A stretch of DNA of 64,000 nucleotides from Odontesthes bonariensis (lineage: Eukaryota; Chordata; Actinopteri; Atheriniformes; Atherinopsidae). Below are positions 53,560-63,400 of the stretch, piece after piece. The first letter of the stretch is position 1. Every line of letters starts with the position of its first letter. The notes below the pieces were generated by a model, which was given only the letters and a program-made list of their open reading frames with translations, did not search any database and was not told the origin of the DNA. The position numbers and the translations under genes were made by a program. The DNA lies in NCBI RefSeq assembly GCF_027942865.1, contig NC_134510.1, forward strand, positions 37,503,663 to 37,567,662, read 5' to 3'.

Positions 53560-55868
53560 CTCAAGGACGATCTCCTTCTGGACGGCACATGTAAAGTGCC
53601 ATCTTTCAACTAACCATGTGCTTCATTCCCGTTCTTTCCTCTCGGTCTCGGCAACCATGCAGACGCAGGGTCAGACCCAGAGGCCGGGACCCCACTAACC
53701 TTATCCATCCTTCTCTCTCCACTCGTGTTGAGCAAGTGGTGGCAGGGGGGCTGTGGAACTGCCAGTCTGCTGTGCAGAAGGCTGAGTTTATCTCAGGCTA
53801 TGCATCCATGCTCTCCCTTAACTTTCTTGCTCTGACAGACTCAACTCAACGTTATTTATAAAGCCCTTTAAAACAGCCGTGGTTGAAACAAAGTGCCGTA
53901 CATGAATAACAACACGAAGTATAAGGCATAAAACACAAGAACAATGTTAAAACAATAACAGAAACAGAGTCTCATGCTGGGTTAAAAGCCAGGGAATAAA
54001 ACTGGGTTTTAAAAATGGACAGTGACCTGGATCACCCCAGAAAACACTGCCACGCCCGAGGCGAGGCGGTGGTACTGGCCTGCTAATTTCCAGGAACAGG
54101 AAATTCTCTCTTTGTTCTCTCTCGCAATTCTCTCCCTCCTCCTTTTGAATTTCATGCTGTCACTGTCTCTCACCCGGTCAAGCTCACCATCTCTGTAGTT
54201 TATCGCCTACTGGGGACTTCCTGGAGGAGCTGGACACTCTTGTCTCTCACTTCCCTGATGATGGCTCCGGCCTCATCCTTCTCGGCTTCACCCTCTTGTT
54301 TCTTTTCTCTCCTCATTTGACCGAGCTTTCTCCCCATCTCCTCCTACCCACAAGGCTGCCAACCTCCTGGACCAGACACTGTTCTAGCGCCAACCTCTCT
54401 GTCACTCCTCTTCATCTCTCTGACCACTACTTCATGTCCCACCCTCTCCCTCTCGACCTCCCCCACCCACTTGGTATCTTCTCGTCTCTCCGCTCTCTCT
54501 CCCCCACTGACTTCTCCTCTTCTGTTCTCTCTGCTCTGCCTGCCCCTGAATCTTTTTCTCCTCTATCCCCTGACACTTCTACTGATCTTCTTCTCTCCAC
54601 CCTGTCCTCCTCTCTGGACAAACTCTGTCCCCTCACCTCCAGGCCTGCACGCTCAGCTCCACCTGCCCCATGGCTGTCGGACTCAGTGCGTACTGAGAGG
54701 CAGAGCGTGAGGGCGGCTGAGCGCAAATGGAGGAAAAGTAAACTTCCTGAAGACTTTCTTACCTTCCAGTCCTTGCTCTACACTTTTTCCTCCTCTCTCT
54801 CTGCTGCTAAAGCTGCCTTCTTCTGCAACAAAATTCAAACTTCTGCTTCCAACCCCAAAAAACTCTTCCAAACTTTCTCATCCCTCCTCCAGCCCCCACC
54901 TCCTCTCCCCTCCTCCTCCCTCCTCCCTGACGATTTCGCCGACTTCTTTGACAAGAAGGTTAACGATATCCGATCTTCCTTCCCTCACCTCCCAGCTGTC
55001 CACACCACCCACACCTGTCGCCCTCCCACTCCTCCCTCCCTACCACCTTCTCCCTCACCTCCCTCTCTGTCCCACTTCACTCCCCTCTCTGCAAATGAGG
55101 TTCTCCACCTTGTAACATCCAGCCGCCCCACCACATGTTCCCTTGACCCAGTCCCTTCCCCTCTCCTTCATTCTGCTGCACCTGATCTTCTTCCTTACCT
55201 GACCCACCTCATTAACACATCTTTGACATCAGACTATTTTCCTTCTGCTTTCATGACTGCCAGAGTCACTCCTCTTCTAAAGAAACCAGCTCTTGACCCT
55301 TCAGAGATCAAGAATTACAGACCGGTATCCCTTCTACCCTTGCTGTCCAAAACTCTTGAACGTGCCGGGTCTGTGTCGAAGCCACGTATGCTCACCACTG
55401 GGGTTTCGCAAGGTTCGGTCTTGTTTCCTCTTCTCTTCTCCCTCTACACACCATCTCTTGGTTCTATCATCCACTCCCATAACCCGCCCGACCACTTCGC
55501 TCTGGCTGCCCTGTCCCTCAGCGGTCCCTGCGCACCATCGACACGGCCACGGCTTTTCTCTGTTCTGGCACCCCGATGGTGGAACGATCTCCCGAATGAT
55601 GTCAGGACAGCTGAGTTGCTGCCCATCTTTCGCTGCAGGCTGAAAACCCATCTCTTCAGATGTATGGCTTTGTTTCTGCTGGCAATTTTAGTGATTATAG
55701 GACTGTTTAGGTGAGTTGTCCTGCGTCCACCTCTGGCACCCTCTATGCTTTCATTACCCCCTACCCGAACCAGGGTTTGAATCCCATTCCTACTTATCTT
55801 TACCTCTTCTATTTCTACCCCCTACCCGAACCAGGGTTTGTATCCCCACCCCGCTGTGACTCGTGTGC
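53560..55868 (+). mobile_element. L2-type LINE, internally deleted
   Basis: The 5' part encodes an endonuclease segment (GLWNCQSAVQKAEFISGYA, 53745-53845). A short minus-strand LINE tail (53849-54020) interrupts it. The endonuclease resumes near 54215 (LEELDTLVSHFPDDGSGLIL). The linker and RT parts form a long frame at 54296-55714. The 3' UTR ends with two blocks of CCCCTACCCGAACCAGGGTT, shared with 45055-45415. Confidence 0.85.
54296..55714 (+). pseudogene. Deleted L2 ORF2, 472-codon fused frame
   Basis: The order is: the linker between endonuclease and RT (SDSVRTERQSVRAAERKWRK, AAKAAFFCNKIQTSASNPKK), the RT entry KNYRPVSLLPLLSKTLERA, then a jump to motif B (TTGVSQGSVLFPLLFSLYT), and another jump to the C-terminus (LAPRWWNDLPNDVRTAELLP, RCRLKTHLFR). 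Motif A, the finger loop and the YADD motif are lost. The deletions leave one open frame, so gene callers would report it, but no active enzyme is possible. It is not a host gene. Confidence 0.87.
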
Positions 55869-56180
55869 AGTTGGTGAGATGCTGGGGTAGCTTGTGGTTG
55901 TGGCGAAAAAAAAAAAAAAGAAAAAAGATGGTAGTTGTGGTGTGAGGAGCAGTGATGGCTGGCATTAGGGGGGGTGACTCTGGGACGCCAGTGGTCACTC
56001 TCTAGCCTCCTGAAGGTGACGTTGGCCCAACTAGATGAAACGCTGATGAAAGGAGGATCCCACCTGATGACCCCAATGATATGTTGGTCAGCACTGCTCA
56101 CTGATCTATATTATAGGGAATTATTCACTGAGTCTGGTCCATTTTTTTCATTAGCACAAGTTTCTTGTGTTTACCTTAAA
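55869..56180. other. No gene recognised
   Basis: It contains an A-run at 55906-55926. The remainder leads into the Tc1 fragment. Confidence 0.35.
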
Positions 56181-56184
56181 TCAG

Positions 56185-56501
56185 CATGGTGTGCTGTGTG
56201 TCCTTAAAACATTTGAGAAAACTGGACAAGTGGAGGACAAAAGAAGAAGTGTCAGGCCTAAAGAACTATCTACAGCAGATGAACAGGATCTGAAAGTGAT
56301 GTCCTTAAGAAAGAGGAAAACATCCAGCAAAGACCTGACACAGGAGCTGAGAGATGCATCTGGACCTTCAGCTGATCCATCTGCTGTTGGCCCAAGTCTC
56401 ATCAGAAATGGGCTCCATGGAAGGGTGGCTGTCAAGAAGCCGTTCTTAAGGAAGGGAAACAGGGAAAAAAGGCTGAGCTGTGCCAAAGGACACAAGAAGT
56501 G
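56185..56501 (+). pseudogene. Tc1 transposase N-terminal half, copy 2
   Basis: It reads CVLKTFEKTGQVEDKRRS, ELSTADEQDLKVMSLRKRKT, SSKDLTQELRDASG and KRLSCAKGHKK, nearly identical to 16796-17110. It stops abruptly at GACACAAGAAGTG, after which TRIM-upstream sequence starts. A short piece of the C-terminal half (GAAGCAGTGTGGGATCAT) reappears at 57557. Confidence 0.88.
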
Positions 56502-56690
56502 TCACCCACAGCAGCTCCGCTCTGCCCACATGTTTCCTTGTTCCCTCCTCTTCAGATCTGCAGCTCATGATGGGTGTAACCAACACAGGTGAACCGACCG
56601 GTTCTGTTCTCTTCACCGACACATGATTTATCGATCAGAGCTCAGACTAGTTTCAGCTTTCAGGAAGTGAAACTCACTCAGAGAGGAGAA

Positions 56691-57068
56691 ATGGCGCAGA
56701 AAGGAGTTCAGCTGGAAAGCATTTCTTGTTCGATCTGCCTGGATCTGCTGAAGGATCCGGTGACTATTCCCTGTGGACACAGCTACTGCATGAACTGTGT
56801 TAAAGCCCACTGGGATTGAGAGGATCAGAAGGGGATACACAGCTGCCCTCAGTGCAGGAAAACTTTCAAACCGAGGCCTGTCCTGGTGAAAAACACCATG
56901 TTAGCTGATTTAGTGGAGCAGCTGAAGAAGACTGGACTCCAAGCTGCTCCTGCTGATCACTGCTATGCTGGACCTGAAGATGTGACTTGTGATGTCTGCT
57001 CTGGGAGAAAACTGAAAGCCACAAAGTCCAGAGTTCATGTTCAGAGCAGGAAACATTTGTCCTTTTGA
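56691..57068 (+). pseudogene. finTRIM-type RING fragment (truncated, nonsense-mutated)
   Basis: From ATG 56691 the frame reads [20 protein letters not shown], then [20 protein letters not shown], a TGA at 56817, and [20 protein letters not shown]. This is a complete C3HC4 RING apart from the stop. [17 protein letters not shown] and [20 protein letters not shown] follow, the first half of the first B-box. It then breaks into [12 protein letters not shown] and a stop, so B-box 2, coiled coil and B30.2 are missing. finTRIMs are a large fish antiviral-type family. One nonsense change plus truncation argue for a pseudogene. AATAAA follows at 57076. Confidence 0.87.
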
Positions 57069-57232
57069 CTTTCTTCAATAAAACGGCTTCAACACAGAGA
57101 AATGAGTCCAGTTTTCTTTCCTCCGTCTCTCACTCAGAAAGATTTAATCCACATGCTTCAGATGATCAGTTATTATTCTGTGAGCTCCGTTGTTCTGACA
57201 TTTCTTCTTTAACAGCGTAGAAACGTTACAGA

Positions 57233-57558
57233 AGACTGGAAAAAAATCAGTCTTACCAAGTATATTTGTCTCATTTCAAAATCTTGAATATCTTGTTAAA
57301 TGAAAAAGTCTTAAATTGTTTTGAGTCACATATCATATAAACAAGCTTTCTTTTACATCTGAAGAGGTTTTTAAGCTAATTTCAAGATCACTTTTATCTC
57401 AAAAGTGCTAAATATCACATCTTATTTCAAGAAATCTTGACAAGCCAATTTTCATTAGTTCCATTGGCAGATTTTTTTTTTGCTTATTTCAAGCAAAAAA
57501 ACGTCTTGTATTTGTTGTTTTTCTTACTTATTTTTGGAGGGGCATTTTTTTTTCCAGT
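57233..57558 (+). mobile_element. MITE of the CACTGGAAAAAA family, copy 2
   Basis: The ends ACTGGAAAAAAATC and TTTTTTTTTCCAGT are inverted. The body has CTAATTTCAAGATCACTTTT and ATTTCAAGAAATCTTGACAA. Same family as 9848-10211 (opposite orientation) and 59692-60098. Confidence 0.82.
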
Positions 57559-57872
57559 GAAGCAGTGTGGGATCATCTTGAACAAGTCATAAACCCAGTT
57601 AATCCGTCTGCATCAAACAAACACGCACCATATGCTTCCTCACGTGCTCACCTAATATTCCCTTTGAGCCAGGAAGCACTTCCAAGAAATCAAGCCGTCA
57701 AAATGATGATTAATATCACCATCATGCAGACCATGAACACGGTGGCCTCCCCGCTCTCCATGTTAGCTTCTTGGTGCTGTTTTCTTCTTCTCTCCTTACT
57801 TTTACCAGATTTTGTTTTGTTCTGTTTTGTTGTTGAATGTGGCGCTAAAGTAACACGTCGCTGTCGTAACGG

Positions 57873-59201
57873 TATGGGGGAAATTTTGGGTCAAAAAAAT
57901 TAATATAAATATGAACGAATTTATAAATGTATATATAAGTAATATAAATATAAAAATGTGACACACAAATAAATGTATATATGTATATAAATATACATAC
58001 ATTTGTAAATATATTTTCGAGATTTTGAAATAAATATGCTTTACTTTGTGTGTGCAGTCTGGCAGTCTGCATTTGTGGATCCATTTTTTGCTCTCGTGTC
58101 CATGGCGTAATTTTGACACACTCCTACTGTGCTGCAAGATGCACAAACAAATGCATGCCGATTTGAATGTGAACAGCCCTCTATTCACGGAGCATCCACC
58201 AGATGGCAGTGTGCAAGGCACAGGGCAATGGCAGTGCCAAGCAGTCCAAGACAGAGGCTTTGGACGATCAATATGGAGTCGACAAGTGGAACAACTGGAT
58301 GGGTATGACTAGCAGTTTAATCATTTATGACTTTTCCTAAATCCCTTTGGCTAGGCAGAATGAAAGGTAAAATGTAATGTAATGTATACCCCGCGATTTT
58401 TTTTTATCATGCTTTGAAACCTGCAGCTTATAACATAGTGCAGCTGATGTTCATTGTGTTATATTTTTTATCTAAATGTTCAGAACATATGATCAATGAC
58501 GCTAGTCATGGCAGCTCCGCTAGTATCAATAGCTATTCTGTTGTCAGAATGCTTTCTCCCACTGACCTAGAACCTGAATCGGAATCTATCAAAGATTCTC
58601 TAGGTTCTATCTACTCTGATTCTATCTACGTCAATGCTAGCTCCAGACCAGTCTTAATGAAGAATATTCTGGACTAATAAGTTTAAAACGTTTTACCTTT
58701 CATTCTGCCTAGCCAAAGGGATTTAGGAAAAGTCATAAATGGTTAAACTGCTAGTCATACCCATCCAGTTGTTCCACTTGTCGACTCCATATTGATCGTC
58801 CAAAGCCTCTGTCTTGGACTGCTTGGCACTGCCATTGCCCTGTGCCTTGCACACTGCCATCTGGTGGATGCTCCGTGAATAGAGGGCTGTGCCGCTGTTC
58901 ACATTCAAACAGCGTGCATGCATTTGTTTGTTTATCTTGCAGCACAGTAGGAGTGTGTCAAAATTACGCCATGGACACGAGAGCAAAAAATGGATCCACA
59001 AATGCAGACTGCCAGACTGCACACACAAAGTAAAGCATATTTATTTTTAAATCTCGAAAATATATTTACAAATGTATGTATATTTATATACATATATACA
59101 TTTATTTGTGGGTCACATTTTTATATTTATATTAATTATATATACATTTATAAATTTGTTCATATTTATTACATTTTTTTTTACCCAAATTTCCCCCATA
59201 G
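57873..59201. mobile_element. Large foldback element with about 500-bp arms and an ORF in the loop
   Basis: The outer terminus TATGGGGGAAATTTTGGG is inverted at 59184-59201 (one base indel). Left arm 57873-58368 pairs with right arm 58690-59201; both include CATTTGTGGATCCATTTTTT and AGCATCCACCAGATGGCAGT-type blocks and TATATGTATATAAATATACA-like AT-rich parts. The loop (58369-58689) holds an 87-codon ORF. No target duplication was found (left flank TAACGG, right flank GTTGCG) and no transposase is visible. Superfamily unknown. Confidence 0.82.
58414..58677 (+). CDS. 87-aa ORF filling the foldback loop, unknown
   Basis: The frame starts at ATG 58414 and stops just before the right arm. A strong acceptor, ATATTTTTTATCTAAATGTTCAG, ends at 58484, which would give a shorter terminal exon starting EHMINDASHGSSASINSYS. 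That part is rich in serine and acidic residues (SPTDLEPESESIKDSLG, SIYSDSIYVNASSRP) and ends MKNILD. I recognise no family. It may be a captured host exon or an element gene; expression is unproven. Confidence 0.4.
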   Translation: MKPAAYNIVQLMFIVLYFLSKCSEHMINDASHGSSASINSYSVVRMLSPTDLEPESESIKDSLGSIYSDSIYVNASSRPVLMKNILD

Positions 59202-59584
59202 TTGCGCAGCATCAGTCCCGACTCATGTGGGAATGCAGACTGAAACAGTTCCGCTGGGGAAGAACGAAATTCGAGGAGGACCGTTCTTAGAACGGCTCTG
59301 TCCGAAAGCGGCTAATGTAACTCAACATTTCACCAGCTGAACTACGGGCTGAAGGCTGGGAGTTGCAAACAATGAATTTATGGCCCAGCTGGCTATCAGA
59401 CCCACTCTATTTAAAAAAAAAAAAAAAAAAAACATCAGTCAAGATTATCAAATCAATTCACAATTTTAATCATTTTTATTCAAAGCGCTCTGCTAATTTT
59501 ACAAACAGTTGATCAATGCCTTTACAAGTTTGCAAACGTTTTCATGATTTATCATGAGGATTATCTTCCACACTGGAAAAAAAA

Positions 59585-59690
59585 CAACCGCTTCATCACA
59601 GAGAAATGAGTCCAGTTTTCTTTCCTCCGGCTCTCACTCAGAAAGATTTGATCCACATGCTTTCAGATGATCAGTTATTATTCAGCACAC
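59585..59690 (+). repeat. Duplicate of the sequence 3' of the TRIM fragment
   Basis: CACAGAGAAATGAGTCCAGT and TCCACATGCTTTCAGATGAT repeat 57087-57182 with few changes. Both copies are followed by a CACTGGAAAA MITE in the same orientation, so about 0.5 kb was duplicated or both arose from one longer repeat. Confidence 0.8.
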
Positions 59691-59691
59691 T

Positions 59692-60098
59692 GGAAAAAAA
59701 TCAAAGTCTTACCAAGTATATTTGTCTCATTTCTAGTCAAAATATCTCATTACACTTAATATAAGACACAACTGCCTAACAAGTACCATTTCAGCCAGAT
59801 ATAGGGACTTGTTTGAAAACAATACATCTTGAATATCTTGGTAAATGAAAATTGTTTTGAGTCACATATCATATGAAACAAGCTTTTTTTTTTTTACATT
59901 TGAAGAGGTTTTTAAGCTAATTTCAAGATCACTTTTATTTCAAAAGTCCTAAATATCACATCTTATTTCAAGAAATCTTGACAAACTGATTTTCACTAGT
60001 TCAATTTGCAGATTTTTTTTGCTTATTTCAAGCAAAAACGTCTTTTATTTGTTGTTTTTTTTTAACTTATTTTTGGAGGGGCATTTTTTCTAGTGAAA
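59692..60098 (+). mobile_element. MITE of the CACTGGAAAAAA family, copy 3
   Basis: It starts CACTGGAAAAAAATCAAAGT and ends ATTTTTTCTAGTG. It is the most complete copy: it also has the TAAGACACAACTGCCTAACA segment seen at 9848-10211 but missing from copy 2. Confidence 0.85.
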
Positions 60099-60456
60099 TC
60101 AAGGCTATTTTCATGAAATAAATAGCAAATAAATCACAACTATTTAGATTAATTGACTTAAGAACATCCCGACTCGGTTTCAGTTTACATCAATTACATT
60201 TTTAACCCACCCCTCATATGTGAATGAATTACCATACAATTTATAATCAGAAGGAGTCTAAGTTCCTCATTACTGTACCATTATTTAGAACAATATCATT
60301 CAATCTTTAAAAAGACACATTAAAGTAATAAAATTCATTCTAAAGAGCATTAGCAGAGACATCAACATATTTTTGGATTTTCTTATTCAAAAGCGATGAA
60401 GCAAGTCTGTAGTTATGCATGCGGCACCAAAAGGACAAAGTCAGACACAGTGTTCA
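60099..60456. other. Lectin B 3' UTR or downstream sequence
   Basis: AT-rich sequence after the stop at 60457 (minus strand). Several TTTATT (AATAAA on minus) are possible polyadenylation signals; which is used cannot be told. Confidence 0.4.
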
Positions 60457-63400
60457 CTAATTTGACCTTATCAAGGCTTCACTCTCACAGATGAATCTGA
60501 GTTGAAATTCAGGAGAACTTCTTTTCCAGCTCTGCGTTGGGCTCTTATCAGGGATAACCAGCACATATGAACCTGATCCACCAGTCTCCAGCCAGTACCT
60601 TAAAATGTAAACATGAACAGTATTATCAGCATTCATAGTACTGCTAATGCACTTCATTAAATCAAACAACTTTAGTTTTGCAAGAAACAAACAGCTGACA
60701 TCAAATCCTGGTAAATGTATAGTTTATACTTTCTGATTTGAGTTTGCATTGAAAATAAATCCTTCTTTTCTTTTTCTGTCTCAGCGCTGGGCCGTAGTCA
60801 TGGTCAATACTTATTTTTTACTTTTGGATCTTACCTAAGAGTGTCTCTGCGTCCATCAATCCAGATAAAGGTGCCGTTACTTTCTTTTAACCCAATCCAG
60901 TATCCATGGTTCACGCTAAAGTAATACTTGGTGTTATTACTGATGAATTCCTGGAAGTCATCACATGGCGAATCATCAGAAACATTCACTTTGATAAAGA
61001 CATCAATTATAACAATTGGAAAAAAGAAAATGTACAGCTCACCTGTTCTTGCTGATTATCAATAACAACCAGATCTGCACCGCTGTCTTTGCAATATGTT
61101 TGACTTTGTGTCCATGACTTCCAAGGAGCGGGTTCATCATAAAACAGGTAGCACTTTTTCTGGTAAAGAATCCAGCCGCCCCGACAGGGCTGACACTCTG
61201 CTCAAGAAATGGTCGGAGAAATTGATTCATTATTAAATCTGACATATCAAAATCAAATGGCAGCCTTTTTAAACTGACTGATTTTTTTTTTAGCAGGACG
61301 TTTTCTGCCAGAATAAATCCAGCCAATATAAACTCAAGATATTAAATGTTTTCTTCAACTTTATTTGTTGCATTTCAGGACTGAAAAGTTGTGATGTGGG
61401 TTAGTAATAGGACTAGAAAACAGGATAGTTATCATGATTTGGTACAAAAGATGTTCAGAGGAGCTCCAGTTTGTCCACAAATGTGTGTTTAAAACATTGT
61501 TCCTCAGAGAGAGATTGAAAGGGATTTGCATATATTTCCCTCTACAGAGTAGAATAATAGTATTAAGTTGTTAAATGGCTTTATTATGTACTTACTTTTG
61601 TCAGGGCAGAATTGATTCACCGGAAAGTTGTTGAACGTCAGGATGACTCCCAGCGTCCAGTTGAGGTCGTCTTTCTGTCTGTTCAGGTGCTTAGTCTGAT
61701 TTTCTAAGTTTCCAATCTCCACCGTCATCAGATCGGTCCGATTCTGTAGGACTCTATTGTCAGCGGTCAACTGTTCGGTCTGGTTCTTTAGGACTCTATT
61801 GTCAGCGGTCAACTGTTCGGTCTGGTTCTTTAGGACTCTATTGTCAGCGGTCAACTGTTCGGTCTGGTTCTTTAGGACTCTATTGTCAGCGGTCAACTGT
61901 TCGGTCTGGTTCTTTAGGACTCTATTGTCAGCGGTCAACTGTTCGGTCTGGTTCTTTAGGACTCTATTGTCAGCGGTCAACTGTTCGGTCCGATTCTTTT
62001 GAACTGTATTGTCAGCGGTCAACTGTTCGGTCTGGTTCTTTAGGACTCTATTGTCAGCGGTCAACTGTTCGGTCCGGTTCTTTAGGACTCTATTGTCAGC
62101 GGTCAACTGTTCGGTCCGGTTCTTTAGGACTCTATTGTCAGCGGTCAACTGTTCGGTCTGGTTCTTTAGGACTCTATTGTCAGCGGTCAACTGTTCGGTC
62201 CGATTCTTTTGAACTGTATTGTCAGCGGTCAACTGTTCGGTCTGGTTCTTTAGGACTCTATTGTCAGCGGTCAATTGCTCATTCCGATTCTTTAGGACTA
62301 CCATCAGCTGCTGGTTTTCTGCACTGAGGTTTGCGTCCTGTTTGTTCATTACCATGTTAACTGTGAACGAAAAGAGAGCGCACGTCAGTCAGTCAATTAG
62401 TCAATACATGTCATATTTTCAGTTGATATGTCCATAATGCTACAGTGTCCCAATTCAGGATAAATAATCATGAGATCGTTTGTGTAAACATCTGTTTTGT
62501 GCAGGGGAGCAAATACATGAAATTACAGCGTGTCAACCAAGACAGCCCTACAGCATCCAGAACCTTGAAGGACTCGCGACGGACCTCATCCACCCCCAGG
62601 GCCTTCTGACAGGGGATTCCGCCAGATGTTCCCAGCAGACCCTCACAATAGATTTGGGCCAGCGGAGCCAACTCACCACCAGGTGGTGATCAGTTGACTG
62701 CTCTGCCCCGCTCTTCACCCGAGTGTCCAGGACATACGGCCGCAAGTCCGACGATACAACCACAAAGTCGATCATCGAGCTGAGGCCTAGGGTGTCCTGG
62801 TGCCAAGTGCACATATGGACACCCTTATGCCTGAACATGGTGTTCGTTATGGACAGTCCGTGACGAGCACAGAAGTCCAATAACAAAACACCACTCTGAT
62901 TCAGATCGGGGGGGGGTGCATTCCTTCCAATCACGCCCTTCCAGGTCTCACTGTCATTGCCCAATGAGCATTAAAGTCCCCCAGCCGGACGAGGGAGTCT
63001 CCTGCAGAAGCACTCTCCAGTGCCTCCTCCAGGGACTCCACAAAGTGTGGCTACTCTGAACTGCTGTTTGGTACATAAGGGCAAACAACAGTCAGGACTC
63101 GTCCCCCCCACCCTAAGGCGGAGGGAGGCTACCCTCTCGTCCACTGGGGTACAGCCAATGTACAGGTGCACAGCCGGGGGGCAATAAGTATGCCCACACC
63201 TGCTCTGCGCCTCTCACCGCGGGCAACTCCAGAGTGGAAGAGAGTCCAACTCCTCTCGAGGAGGCTGGTTCTGGAGCCCAAGTCGTGCGTTGAGGTGAGT
63301 CCAACTATATCTAGCCGGAACCGCTCAGCCTCGTGCACCAGCTCAGGCTCCTTCCCCAGCAGAGAGGTGACGTTCCACGTCCCAAGAGCCAGCTTCAGTA

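Noticed and set aside
54296-55714. Longest ORF in the window as a host gene
   Set aside because: It consists of L2 ORF2 pieces with deletions, and continues into an L2-type 3' UTR.
58046-59033. ORFs with CVQSGSLHLWIHFLLSCPW in the foldback arms
   Set aside because: Both arms yield the same frames in inverted positions; no domain or start context supports a protein.
61745-62290. CRISPR-like array of regular repeats
   Set aside because: The units are contiguous without spacers and encode a coiled coil in a vertebrate gene.
61757-62437. Plus-strand ORFs repeating [14 protein letters not shown]
   Set aside because: They are the antisense of the lectin B stalk repeats; a 42-bp unit without stops in one frame is open on both strands by chance.
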